Shown one piece after another: positions 1 through 11,300 of a stretch of DNA of 35,553 nucleotides (position 1 is its first letter; each line of letters starts with the position of its first letter). The DNA lies in the NCBI GenBank assembly GCA_910592005.1, contig CAJVPP010000338.1, forward strand, positions 1 to 35,553. The letters run 5' to 3'. Under the pieces are notes generated by a model. It was not told where the DNA came from. It did no database searches and saw only the letters and a list, made by a program, of their open reading frames with translations. Source of the stretch: Funneliformis mosseae (Eukaryota > Glomeromycota > Glomeromycetes > Glomerales > Glomeraceae). The position numbers and the translations under genes are program-made.

Positions 1-1640
1 AGTAAATGTTAATAAGTTGGTCAAAGGTCAATGATAAAATTTTTTAATTTATAATTTTTTTAAAAATTACAAATTTTAAGCTTATAAGTAATCTTAAATT
101 ATTTATTATATAATTAAAAAATAAAATTATTATAATATTATATATATTTATAAAATTAATTTAAAATAAAATTTTTAAACATTTTAATTTTTCATAAAAG
201 TAAATCAGAAAGAAATTTATAGTAAATAAGCAGGCAAATTTGCCTGCAAACCTCTACAGTTTAAGGGATAAGAGTATTATCTAATTTCACTATAATGTTA
301 TCTAATTATAAATATAATATTATCTAGTTACAAGTATAATATTACCTAGTTAGTATTTTTAGTATTCTGTGATCTTACTATTGCTTTATTGCTATACACT
401 TGATTTTATTGTTTTATAGTTTTTTATTGCTTTGTAGATATTTACTTAATTTTATTGCTCTATCCTCTTTTTATTTCTTTTAGCTATTTACTTGTTTTCA
501 TTGCTTTACAATCTTTTTGTGACCAAAATACTAGACTGACATTTATTGCTAAAAATCATATTGTGATCAGATAGCGCAGTAAATTTGCAATTAGATTTAT
601 GCAATTTTAAGCTCTTTTAGATAAGAATATTAAGAGCTTTTCAATAATGCTAAGATCACATAGATCAGATGCCTAGATGCTGAGTTATTGCGTCTCAAAA
701 TTTTGAAAAAAAATATGGAATAGTGCTAGCTGAAATTAATGAAATTTACTGTGTCTTACTGCATTAATCACGTATTTCAGTTCCTTACCAGTTCCAGGCA
801 CTTTCCTATCACTTTCAAGTAACTTTTGAATAACTTTTGAAGGTTTAATTTGATGATCAGTTAGTTAGAGAATCAGAGGTATATATTAATCAGCCTATAT
901 ATTTTTTTTTCGATTGCCATTTCTTGATTACCAGATGAGATACATGCAAAGTGCTGAATTTGCAATCCATCTATTTGCTAAAGATGTGTCATAATCCATT
1001 TACTCACTTTTTGATTGCTAGTAAAGTACATGTGAAATGTTAGTGTTATGCTATTCTTGCAATTTTACCTTTTGTGATCCTTTTGATTGCTGAAGATGAG
1101 ATACAAAATGTCAAATTAGTTCAGGCTATATTGTTTTTATACCTTTTTTCATATATCTTTCTATCTTTCTGATCTCTTTCTTATCTATCAGTAGTGATCC
1201 ACTCAAGTAAAATTTTTCTTTTCTTTTATATATATAATTCTGCTTAAGTGGATCATCATAAACTTGCTTGTTTTTGCCTTTTATTTCTTATTCCTGCATA
1301 ATTACTACCTTATCTGAGTGTCTTTAGCTGATTATTTTGAAATATTACTGTATTGGTAGGCCACTCAAGTATAATTTAGTATAATTTAATATATTTATTA
1401 CATACTCTTGCTAATAATCAGATTGGAGGCCAGCTTTACATACTTTTTTATTTTATTTTTGAGTTATATATATTACTTTTTTATTTTAAACTTTGCAAAT
1501 TTCTATGTAATTTTATACTAGTTCTTGAATATATTATCATGCTATTTACATGAAAAAAATGTTAAACCTCACCTACTTGTTTATTCTAAACTGCTTGAAT
1601 TAATTTTAATAATCTCAAGATTAAAGATATATTATATTTC
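1..1640. other. AT-rich region without a recognisable gene
   Basis: No reading frame here looks coding on either strand, even when stops are tolerated. It holds short degenerate tandem repeats: about three copies of a ~22-25 bp unit around TATCTAATTA near 272-350, and three copies of a ~47 bp unit (ATTTACTTGATTTTATTGCTTTATAG-like, at about 394, 439 and 486). A word AGATGAGATACA occurs at about 931 and 1091 with similar surroundings, suggesting an old duplication. CpG is rare. I see no transposon ends that pair up. Confidence 0.5.
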
Positions 1641-1649
1641 TATTTTATT

Positions 1650-2079
1650 ATGAATTATCAATGGAATTTTGAAGCATTTTGAGTTATTTTAAAATAAAAA
1701 GAAAGAGAACTTCATGACAATCTTAATTTTATAAAATATCAGTTAGACTGGAGTAAACAAGAAATAACCTATATTCATACAGTTCTTTATACTCTGTATT
1801 ATAATTGGATTACAGTAGAAGAAAAAATTGTAAATATTTATATAGTAATCAAATTCTATATAAATAATCTTATAAGAATTCTTCTCTGTCTTATTAAGTC
1901 TTCTGTTTTATGAAATAAATTTCATATATAATGGCAAAATCTTTATAAACAGATGAAAAAATTGTTAAAAGATATCGATCTACTTAATGATATTAATAAT
2001 ACATAAAAGAGCAAATATATAGATAAGATTGTTAAACTGTATTGTCAAGTATCCTTAACTGAAATTACCACTTCCTGCT
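1650..2079 (+). pseudogene. Decayed ORF, unknown protein
   Basis: Reading from the ATG at 1650 gives a continuous amino-acid-like sequence (start MNYQWNFEAF) of about 140 codons. It is interrupted only by stops that fit lost Trp or Gln codons: TGA after NFEAF, TAA after VILK, TGA after KSSVL, TAA and others later. The middle (HDNLNFIKYQLDWSKQEITY) is typical coding composition. No family was recognised. The stop pattern matches that of the identifiable transposon genes nearby, so I infer an old repeat-encoded or neighbouring gene inactivated by the same process. The exact 3' end is uncertain. Confidence 0.45.
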
Positions 2080-2109
2080 AAGAATATTGATAATACTTAT
2101 TTTTACTTA

Positions 2110-2211
2110 TGCAATAGTAGTGATCAAGTTTAATTTTACTTTCCTGGAATTGCATATATTTAAATTAATTCTTCTGACTAAATTAGTCTGAAACTAGTGA
2201 TTACTATTGCA
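2110..2211. mobile_element. Small inverted-repeat element (MITE-like)
   Basis: The ends are imperfect inverted repeats of about 20 bp: TGCAATAGTAGTGATCAAGT at 2110 and the complement of ACTAGTGATTACTATTGCA ending at 2211. A second, inner near-palindrome GACTAAATTAGTC lies near 2177-2189. No convincing target-site duplication was found, so it could also be a plain hairpin. It lies just 5' of the Tc1 element. Confidence 0.4.
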
Positions 2212-2238
2212 AATTTTTGTATATAATATTCTATTATA

Positions 2239-3343
2239 CAGTCCCTAGTGAAAAGAATGGTAGTGGAAGACCACATCTATTTTAGGTTGCAGTTTCACCA
2301 CTTTTCAGATTTAGGCATTTATTTATGTGTTCAAATCGGATATTAGAACCTGAATTAAAAAGGTAAATTAAAAAAATAAGGTTTGTTATTTGTTTTTATT
2401 TTGATTTCCTTTCTGATACTATGCCAAGCTCTTTAGAAATACAAAGAAATTCTGTTAAGTCACTTTGAGACTAAAAAGTACGTAATGTAAAGAAAATTTC
2501 TAATCAATTGTGTATTCCTTTACGCATATGTGAATGATATGTCAGTTTACTAAATAAAACTGGCAAAATTTCTATTGGTCACTCTTCTGGCCGTCCAAGA
2601 TAATTGGCTTCAAATCAACACTACTATATTAGAAAAATTCTGCAACATATTCATTTTACTACAGCAGGCGAACTTAAGACAAAATTGGAAGAAAAAGATC
2701 CCAACCTTGATGTCAGTGAACGTACGATACATCGTAAGCTCAACAATCTTGGATATATTTCTTTTCTTTCAAGAAAGGTTCCTTTCTTGATCCAAAAAGC
2801 GAAGGATTTTTATTTGTCTTAGGTACGTGATCATTCACAATACAATTAGTCTGTATAATAAAGTGAATATATTATACAGACGCCGCTGGGTCTTCCAACA
2901 AAATAATGATCCAAAATATACCTTATACAATGTTCAGAAGGACTTGAAAAAATATCTTCCAGGATGAGTTCTTTCTTGGCCTTCATACAGCTCAGACTCG
3001 AACCCTATTGAAAATGTATAGGCTGTATTAAAGGGAAAGGTGGAGAAAAATATCAAGTATTTAGTAGCAAAAAAAAATAATATTACCTGCAATGTATTCC
3101 TTAATATAATCCAGCAGGAATGGGATGATCTTAATAACGCTATGTTATTTCAGTGCATCAAGAGCATGCTAAATCAGGTTAAAGCATGTATCAATGCAGA
3201 AGAAGGACACACCAACTATTAATTAATAATATAAAAGTTGTCGTTAGTATTATTTTTATAAATAATAAAAAAAAATATACATTAAAATAAAGTTTGTACA
3301 TATTGTCAAAATATGTTTCCGCCATTCTTTTCGCCGGTAACTG
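2239..3343 (+). mobile_element. Tc1/mariner-family transposon, internally deleted
   Basis: The left end CAGTCCCTAGTGAAAAGAAT (2239) pairs with the inverted right end, which reads CAGTTACCGGCGAAAAGAAT from 3343 on the minus strand. The shared core is GAAAAGAATGG. TA dinucleotides flank both ends (2237-2238 and 3344-3345), as expected for Tc1/mariner. The element is about 1.1 kb and encodes Tc1-like transposase remnants (2541-3222). Differences between the two ends are partly C-to-T and G-to-A on the left copy. It is non-autonomous because of an internal deletion and several stops. Confidence 0.85.
2541..3222 (+). pseudogene. Tc1-like transposase, broken
   Basis: The N-terminal half (about 2541-2870) reads as a paired-type helix-turn-helix region, with a GRPR motif, then TAGELKTKLEEKDPNLDVSE and RTIHRKLNNLGY, typical of Tc1 DNA-binding domains. 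A deletion near 2870 removes the stretch around the first catalytic Asp. Reading resumes with WVFQQNNDPKYT, where the family has FQQDN; the second catalytic Asp is now Asn (GAT to AAT). It continues to SDSNPIENV followed by TAG at the invariant Trp position, keeping the third catalytic residue (Glu). The C-terminus (about 3040-3219) is intact and ends GHTNY. Identification is by family motifs; inactivity is certain from the deletion and stops. Confidence 0.8.
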
Positions 3344-3404
3344 TACCTATAAAATATAAAATGAAATTGATACTAAAGTACTGGTATATATCTAGAAATA
3401 TAAA

Positions 3405-3852
3405 GGAAGATGTTTAGGTAAAGTTAGTTTTAATACATGTTTATGATTATGTAAAAAGGGTCATCAATGAGAGGCATTATATAAAAATATAAAACAGAAT
3501 TATAGATAATACAATATTTGTCTTAATATACTGAAAAGAACATGCCAGTATATATTTGAGGATTTATTACATAAAAAATTTTTACTCTAAAAGCCTAAAT
3601 TCTTAAAGGAATTATATCTAGATAGTTATAATAAAAAATTAGGCTTAGCCTTTGAATATAGTGGTAGCTAACATTACTAAATTGTCCCTTTTTTTTTACC
3701 TGCAAGAGCAGATGAATCTAGACATACAAATTTAACGTGATTGAAAAAGGGTGCTATACTATAGAGAAGGAATAATCCTTATAACTATACTTTATTGTAT
3801 AGTAAACTTAGAAACTTTTATAAGGAGCACCTTATACGCATTTAGTTATCTT
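3405..3852 (+). pseudogene. Zinc-ribbon plus PD-(D/E)XK-like nuclease, decayed
   Basis: One reading line gives a zinc-ribbon-like CKKGHQ(stop)EALYKNIKQNY, where the family has W at the stop. It continues through LLHKKFLL and KPKFLKELYLDSYNKKLG to LAFEYSGS(stop)HY. A frame change follows, then EQMNLDIQI, a block with lost Gln and Trp codons, and REGIILITI. This order (C..GH.W.A finger, then a core with an FEY.G.QHY motif, then an ILIxIPY strand) resembles a family of restriction-endonuclease-fold proteins seen in multicopy form in fungi and large DNA viruses. Nuclease activity is inferred only from that resemblance. The 5' end is unclear; the Tc1 right end lies about 60 bp upstream. Confidence 0.55.
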
Positions 3853-3879
3853 TCAATATCCACCTAGAAGGCAACATAG

Positions 3880-4920
3880 CTTCTTCCTTAATATGCATTA
3901 ACTGTTCTCTTACGAAGGATCATTGAGAATCTGATTCATCTAAATAATATAAAATAGGCATTAGAGAATTCTTTCTAACAACAATTCTCTGAATCTTATA
4001 TAGGCTAGGAGATCATATCGGATCTGTTATTTTATATCATTTGAAAGGATCATTTTTTCACTTTTTAAAAGCGAGTAAAAATCAGATAGTAGTATCCTTT
4101 AGTAATTGTGATTCATCAACACCTATTGGGTGATTATATTTTACTGATAGTTTAGAATATATCTGTTCAAGTTTTGTGGCATTATTAAGACTCGTCCTAA
4201 TTAATCAAGTTAGACTATCATTTATATTATCAATAATTTTTCTTACAAACCTCTCACATTCTCTACAATACTTGCTAGTAGATAGGAGAAACTTTACCAA
4301 ATACTGATTTTTAAAAACTCTTCTAGATAATGTCTGACATAATTGTCAAGAATAGCCAAGCTTATATATCTAAAATGTGCTATAATCCTTCGGATTTTAA
4401 CGTCATGTTCATTTATTAATAAAGTCATGTATCCTATAAACTCAATACCCTTATCATATTGTAATTTTTGAGACAGTTGAAAGACTTATCAGAATTATTA
4501 TATATACTCTTAAATGCTTCTGTGACTTCTTCACTATTTTTTGATATTAAAAAAACAAAATCATTAAATCTAATCATGTAATCTATAACTAATAACACAT
4601 AGTAAAATATTGGACTATTATCTAATAAATTTGCATCTATATTATCATATGGTATTTTAATCAAATCACATTGGTACATGATATTTGGCTTTGTGATTTT
4701 AGAGTAATTGGCATAAGATATATGCTTTAGTGAAGGATGGAAAATTTGATACATTGCTTAGTCTTCAAGTCATTTTTTTATATTAATAAATAAAAAGCTG
4801 TAGCTGGCTTTTTACAAGCATCCTATAATTCTTTAGCATTTTGATACAGACTTTTAGAATGATAATATAGTTTTGATAAGACAAGATGCTGGTCTAAATT
4901 ATGAGCTTTTTAAGAATTAA
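3880..4920 (-). pseudogene. Polinton/Maverick-type DDE integrase, decayed
   Basis: Read on the minus strand, an N-terminal helical part (about 4900-4760, LYQNAKEL...CKKPATAFYLL) leads through a one-base frame change in an A-run. The integrase core follows (4754-4434): YANYSKITKPNIMYQCDLI, then YYVLLVIDYMIRFNDFVFL, matching the D-containing beta strands of retroviral-integrase-fold enzymes. After TLLINEHDVKIRRI (about 4420) comes a C-terminal tail (about 4030-3905) with DPI(stop)SPSLYKI and ILYYLDESDSQ, as in Polinton/Ginger-type integrases. Stops fall at expected Trp and Arg positions. The gene diverges from the packaging ATPase starting about 190 bp upstream, which supports a Polinton source. 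Confidence 0.75.
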
Positions 4921-5111
4921 TATTAATCATAGGTATTTTTTTTGCTATAATTTAGTCTAATTCTTATACTTTTTAAGGATCAATATAAATAACCAGTTCT
5001 TCTATTTCAATTTTTTTCCTTACGATTAACAAAATATGTTTCTTAAATAATTATCCTACTTTTTAAAATACTATAGAATATTACAAACTATGCAAATTAG
5101 ATGAAATTATA

Positions 5112-5890
5112 TCTTTGAAAAAACAGAATCTATTCACTTCTAAACATTTATTTAGACTACTAATTATGGGTATCTCTGAGTCTGAAAAGACAAGCATAGT
5201 AGTACATCTGCTTCTAGAAAGTAAATATCTAAAATCTATCTATAGATGTCTGGTGAAAAGTGTGATCATAAATATTAAAAAGTGGGAGCAGAAATTTTGA
5301 TGAAAGGTATATTTCATGTGATGATCTAATTGTTATTACACAATACTAAGATGAAAAATTATAAGAAGCAGTACAATGTTTTTATGAATTTATAGTTATG
5401 AATAAGTAAGCTCTATAGTATGAAAATGTGAGATTCAAGCTAATCATATTTGAAGAACTACCTGATATTTCATCTTTTAAAAGAACTGATTGATTTACTG
5501 TTATAGTTTTTGATGATCTTGTCAGAGAACCTTTGGCAACTTAGCTAAAAATTATTCCTTTCTTTAGATCAGGAAGACATGATAGAATTAGCTCAATTTA
5601 TATAGCCTAATGTTTTTATAAAACTTATTCAAATATACACGTTAATCTTAAATATATTTTATTACATTGTGAATGTGAAATATTAAATAGTATAAAATGA
5701 ATTCTTAAAGATATACATGATGATTATAAGCTTCTAGTAAAAAAAATTTATAAGATAATAAAAAAATACTTTGTAGTTATTGATATCTGAAAATCATCTG
5801 ATGACCTCTTATTAATTAGATTTAGATAGAATAAACTTTTAAAAGATAGTTGAATTCGAGATGATTTATACTTTGTGATCTCATCCATAT
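5112..5890 (+). pseudogene. A32/FtsK-HerA-like genome-packaging ATPase, decayed
   Basis: The start region reads LFRLLIMGISESEKTSIVVH. The Walker A motif has the form GxSGSGKT in the family, but both inner Gly codons are now Glu (G-to-A). Further on are ISCDDLIVITQY, YENVRFKLIIFEELPDISSF, a Walker B-like FTVIVFDDLV, then RSGRHDRISSIYIA and KYFVVIDI. This motif order is that of the packaging ATPases of Polintons and related double-jelly-roll viruses. The reading frame changes at least once after 5270, and stops lie at Gln, Trp and Arg positions. Together with the divergent integrase it marks a Polinton/Maverick remnant. In its present form it cannot bind nucleotide normally. Confidence 0.68.
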
Positions 5891-5894
5891 CCAT

Positions 5895-6582
5895 AAAGTA
5901 AAGTTTCATAAGAGGTAGTCCTATCTTTTAGTTTTTCTGCATATCGAATTGGAAATGCATAATCTTAATTTCTATTTAAGGGTATTTTCTTATATAATAA
6001 TTTAGCAAAACTATTAATTAAGTTAAGATCAGCTGAAAAAATCTACATATTTTAAAGATAAGCTTTAATAATAAAGAAGACGACTGAATTCATATTTGTT
6101 AGTTATTAGCGTATATGGTAGCCTAAGCTAAAAATACCTTAATAAATCTGCCTGAAGATTTATCAGAAAAGCTATTGGCTCACATTGAAAAAAAATTCAA
6201 ATAAGATTCACTTATACTAATACTTATACAATAGTTGATTAGGATTAAAAATAATAATGATCTGGTCTAACTAAGAGACACTTTGCATAATCCTTATTTA
6301 TATAATTCCTGTAAGTAAAAAATTCATTACTTTTTTTATGAATTCTAATATTTCCTAGCCATGAGCTATATAATCACAATAAGTACTAAGATAAGTATAA
6401 AATATATTAACATAGGTAATATCAAGGAGCTTGTGATAATGAGAGCAGTTGTTGGTAAAGATACTGCTTTTGCATCACTTATAGAAAATATTTGGGAAGG
6501 TGAAGAATTAAGAGCGGAAAGTATAATTTTTTTAGGACCTGTTTATTCTCATTTTCTTTTATTATATCATAGGCAAAGGTGA
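5895..6582 (+). pseudogene. Unknown Polinton-region ORFs with a probable intron
   Basis: Following the ATPase, a coding-like reading (HIELEMHNLNFYLRVFSY, a Gln-rich helix, then INLPEDLSEKLLAHIEKKFK) continues with one frame change to about 6310. A plausible intron follows (GTAAGT at 6311, ending TTTCCTAG near 6360). Immediately after, an open frame from ATG 6361 to 6582 runs 73 codons (MSYIITISTK..., containing RAVVGKDTAFASLIENIWEG) without a stop. Neither part matches a family I know. Whether they form one gene is uncertain; the link rests only on the splice-like junction and shared strand. Confidence 0.4.
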
Positions 6583-6584
6583 AG

Positions 6585-7339
6585 GATCTACTTTATTATC
6601 TTTCTTTAACGCTAACTGATCCCTAAGGGACCTATTTTCCTTCATTAATTTTAATCATTTTAAAGACTGAATATCTATTTCCTATTTGAATATGCTATTT
6701 AAGAATTATATTTCTTTTTTCATACATTCTATTATATATTTTTTTTGAACTAAGGTCTTCATTTGCTCACTCTAATTCAAGGCTAAGAGAATTGATCTCT
6801 TTAGGATCATCTATTGCAGATGTATTTATTTAGGCCAGCTCTTCTATCATCCCTCCCATTACATCCAAATCATATGTATATTCTAGATCTATGTCTTCTA
6901 ACTTACCTTTTAATTTACGTACTTAGCTTCAAGAGAAAGAATCTTGATCTTGTCAACAAATAAAGCTTTTTAAGCTAAAGTTAGCTCTCTTATTAGTATT
7001 TTAATAATTGATTTGAATGATTTGATTTTAGTGGTATATTTGGCCTTAAGCTCACGTTGACTCTTAGAATAAGATTTTTGTTTAGAAATAAGTTAAGATT
7101 TAACTTTAGTACTAGATGCTTTTAATATTCTAATCTTATTTTAATATCAGCATAGATTTGCTGAGACTTCTTTTCTTACTCTGAATACTCTAAATTTTCA
7201 GCCTGCAATTTTTCGTTAAAATCAGTAATTTCAGAATTAAAATTAATAGTGATTTTTAATTTTTTTTTAAGCTCTTATATGCATTACCCAGCCATTGTTT
7301 TCTATTGTTTATATCTTCTAATATATACATATTGGACAT
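6585..7339 (-). pseudogene. Coiled-coil protein, decayed
   Basis: From the ATG at 7339 (minus), the reading is MSNMYILEDINNRKQWLG, then a heptad-like Lys/Glu-rich stretch (ITDFNEKLQAENLEYSE, stop at a Gln position). A frame change leads to VRKLKGKLEDIDLEY, then MGGMIEELA and ANEDLSSKKIYNRMYEK, ending near 6585. Composition and spacing of Leu/Ile suggest a long coiled coil. No family was recognised. It converges with the plus-strand ORFs at 6361-6582. Its position between Polinton-type and gag-type genes does not settle which element it belonged to. Confidence 0.45.
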
Positions 7340-7404
7340 AATCTTGGCATAATTATATGACAGGAAAAAATGTGTAGAAAAATAATTAAAGCACTTTATT
7401 ATTT

Positions 7405-7560
7405 TTTATGAATACTACTGATATTACCATATTACTGATACTAGTGTATTATGCGTAATACTGTATATACTACTGATACTAGCGAATTACTGATACTACT
7501 AATATTACTGATACTACTGTATTATTAATACTAGCATAATACCAGTATTACTGATATTTT
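7405..7560. repeat. Degenerate ATACTA/GATACTAC simple-repeat block
   Basis: Roughly 150 bp dominated by variants of GATACTACT and AATACTAG, with the near-palindrome TATTATGCGTAATACT at 7447-7462. The same 16-mer recurs at 19179-19194 in the GC-richer island. It lies upstream of the plus-strand ORF that starts around 7690-7800. Confidence 0.5.
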
Positions 7561-7689
7561 TTTTATATATTTTTTATTTATAGTGAAAAAAATCTCTAAC
7601 AGTTAGCCACTAATATGATCATACCTTTGCTTAAAATACATATTAATTTCAGAACTAGTTAATTGTCTTCTGTAGATTACAAAGACATC

Positions 7690-8360
7690 ATGCAATACTG
7701 AAATATAAAGCCTAAACCTTTAGTTTAGCTAAGTAAAAATATAAAATATCAAATAGTTGTTTATATTAAATTTGGAGAAGATATAAGTTTAATAGGATTC
7801 AATGGAATGATATAGTAATTCTTCCAAGTACAAATATTATAGATAACAGAATGAAGCTAATTTTCAAAATAAATACGATTCTATGGTCATTATACTAAAA
7901 AATGTGATGCATAATACTAAGGTTGAGCCTAGTAAATCTATCAATTTAGCTTCAGAAGGAAATTCTACTTTAGGTAGTAAGGTGAAAAGAACTGGAAGAA
8001 AGAAGTCAAAGTCTAAGTTCATATTAGCTTTACTAGCATTATCTATTGTGACTCAAACAATCCCAGCTTTAAAGAAGAATACAAACAATATGGATGCATT
8101 ATATGAGAAGATGGTCGAAAAAAGCACAAAAATTTTAGATAAAAAGCCAGTTATTGAAGTAACCAGTATAGTAAAAAAAATAACAAAAATAATGTGATCT
8201 CTTTCTCTAATAATTTGTCTGATATGTTTTAAGAAACTAGAGTAGAATCTCTTCTTAAAAATCTAGTTAATCATGGTAAAAAGCTTAAGGATTTAACAGC
8301 TAATACCACCTTTATATAAAGATTTACATATATCAGCAAGAAATTTACCAGTATTTAAGG
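7690..8360 (+). pseudogene. Unknown small protein with one membrane-like segment
   Basis: An open stretch from about 7860 to 8196 is intact over more than 100 codons. It reads through KSINLASEGNSTLGSKVKRT, a basic GRKKSKSK segment, a hydrophobic stretch FILALLALSIVTQTIPAL that could span a membrane, and a Lys-rich helix. An A-run near 8172-8192 then shifts the frame into NVISFSNNLSDMF, a Gln-position stop and ETRVESLLKNLVNHGKKLKD. Upstream (7690-7860) the reading needs Trp and Gln in place of stops (MQY(stop)NIKPKPLV). No family was recognised. It may be an accessory gene of the Polinton remnant or unrelated. Confidence 0.45.
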
Positions 8361-8384
8361 TCAAATAAAGCATTTTTTCAGTTT

Positions 8385-11300
8385 TTATAAAGCACTTTTT
8401 AAGCTTTTTACACTTTTTTTTAAGTCTTTCTCATTAGTCAAGCTAGAAGAAATAATAGAAATCTGAGAACTGAGAGGCACTTCACATGATGATTTCTGAT
8501 TCTCTTTTAGTAGATCCTTGATAACGTAAGTTTTGCTAAAAGTTAGGATAATATATGCCTTTCTATGTAACTTCATTCGAAATTGATTTTTATTCAGATC
8601 AAGAATACCTTGAACTTTTTGAATCTATGTCATTTCTAAGCATAATATTGGTTTGGGCTCACCATTATCAATATGAGTAAAATTTCTAATAACTGTGATA
8701 GGCTTACTATTCTTATCCTTTATACTCACTGATATATCTGTAAACTATCCCAATGATTCAGTAATATGTTTGGAGTTACCTTTTATTGTGAAATCTGATG
8801 GCATATCAGCTTTTCACCTAAGGGCATTAATTGTTATATCATTCGCTTTTTTCAAACTTACTCGCACTATCTAAAAAAGAATTAGAGATCGTTAAATCAT
8901 CTATTTTAGCATTCAGATATTGTAATAATAAAAATCACTTATCTGATTTTGATTCTTTCTCCTAAACTGTATGAAACTGACCCATTTTTCGCATTGCTGA
9001 TGAAAGTTTTAGAAATAATTCATCATATATTTTCAGCTGACTGGATTTTAAAAGTAACTTATCATTTAGTGGTAGTTATTTTTTTTCTAGTGCATTATCT
9101 ACTTTATCATAACTACTACTATTATCTTTATCATTATTAGAATCTGAAGGCGTATTTTGAAAATTTATAGGTATGATAGGCTTAAATAAGACTGATTAAA
9201 ATTAGATTGTGCTATCTGTCTATTGGGATAACTTCTTTTACTATGACCCGTTTCTCTACAAATATCATATTTACATATATTTAGTTTCTGAAATTGATTT
9301 ATTAAATAATTTATTGTATTACGAGTTTCATTAATTCTATCTTCTACTCTATCGATTCTAATAAACATATTATTTCGTTGAGGATAGGGTCTTTGAAAAA
9401 GCTTTACAGAATAATCAGAGTTTAAATCTTCCTTATTAAGTAGACCTATTTTTTTTTAAGTATTCAGCTATATAATAATTCTTGAGACCTTCTTCTATTT
9501 TCAATAAAGATAGTGAACCTCTTAGCTATCTAATTGTTTCAACAGTTTGTAGAGTAAAAGATACTTGCTAAGTCATCTGTACTTGAAATTTGTTTTTTTC
9601 TTTTCTAATAAAGTCTAGTATTCAGTTTTTTGTTGTGCCAATGCGTTTTAAATTACTTTTTGCATATCTTCTAAAGAAATTTCTTATTTAAGAAGCTGAA
9701 ACAGATGAGAATTTATATATTTCTCAAAATGCTCGATTAGATATTAGGGGTTAGGCATTTTATCTTTTTTATATTTAGCTATTCAGCGTAATTCTATCTC
9801 ATAAAGCTTTTTAGCTAATTTATCTAATAGTAAATATTCATCAATATTCTCAACTTTTTTAAGCCATAGGAGTAAAAAAGCATCTAAGAATTTTCTACGC
9901 AATTCTTCAAATTATAGTTAGCTCATCTTCTTATTTATAATATTTTTTTATATAATTTATTTATAGTCATGTCTCCCTTTATGATTGTTCTATACACTAT
10001 ATTCTAAAGCTCCTCTTCACCATAGAAAAATGTGTTTTTAGTTACTATATAACTTAACCAAAATGAATATCGTCTATAATTACTGTAATACTATTATTAG
10101 CATTTGGCTCATTTACTAGAAGGTTAGTAAGACAACCTCCTGTTATATGCCAATATTCATCCCAGGGATTTTCTACAGCTCTCAATTTGATTATTGTAGT
10201 TCCTGGTTAGCCAACAACTTCATTCAATGCTTGATTTCCTATCTAAATAGCTATTCATCCGTTTACAGCAACTAAGTTAGCCTATTCTATATTATCAAGT
10301 AAATTAAATAACTTCTAATTCTGTTTTGTAATGATCTTTTCATCAAATTATTCTAAGGCTCTTTCTCTTATACAGCCTCTTAAATATCATATTGCCTGAT
10401 CTCTTTCTGTTATTGGAACTCTTACATTATTTACTGAGTCTACATCTTAGTTTTGCAAGTATAATCTAAGTTTACAAGATAATCAGGGATATTATCATCC
10501 TAGTCAAAAAATGGTTGTGGTATTCCTGCCATATTTATTTGATTTGATAATTATTCTGTAACGCTAAAATTTGTCCCCGCAAATTTAATATATTCTGCAA
10601 AGCATTACAGGTCTTATTTTTCTATTTTTCATATTGCTTATAAAGCCTATCCTGATTATACTCTAATAAATCTATATCCCCTCTACTTTGCTGTAGGTAA
10701 TAGGTATTTCGCTGATACAATAATTGTAAGGCAAATTTTTCTTATACTAGCTTATCTATACAGATTTGTTTTCTTGCTATATTACCTATCATTCTATTTA
10801 CCTAGTTTTAAGCATTAGTTTGATATTGCTGAAGATTACTAATAACTCTTGCTTCTATCCTGTCAAAAAGTTATCTTCTTATAATTTTATTATCATACTC
10901 AGCCTCTACATCATAACGCTTCTGTTATTTACGAACTAAATCCTGATGCAAATTATTCTCTTTTCGTTGAATTTGCCTTATTGTCTTTTTTATTTAATCT
11001 GCTAAGATTTCTCTACCTATTATTAGATTATCTGCATAACTATCTATAGCATTTGCTAGCTTAATAATTGTGACCATATTATTATTAGAATTATACAAGT
11101 TCAGAGAATTTCTTCACTCTAGTAAATTTTTCTGTAATGAGATAGTCTTAATCTTATATCGCAAATTTTTAACCTCTTCTCAGTTTCTACCAACTGCTTT
11201 TCTAAGATAGAGACATACTTTTTTTTATATCACACATCCTTCTTAACTTGGTATAGTTGACTTTTAGGCTGGATATTTCAGATTTTAACTCTAGTATCTC

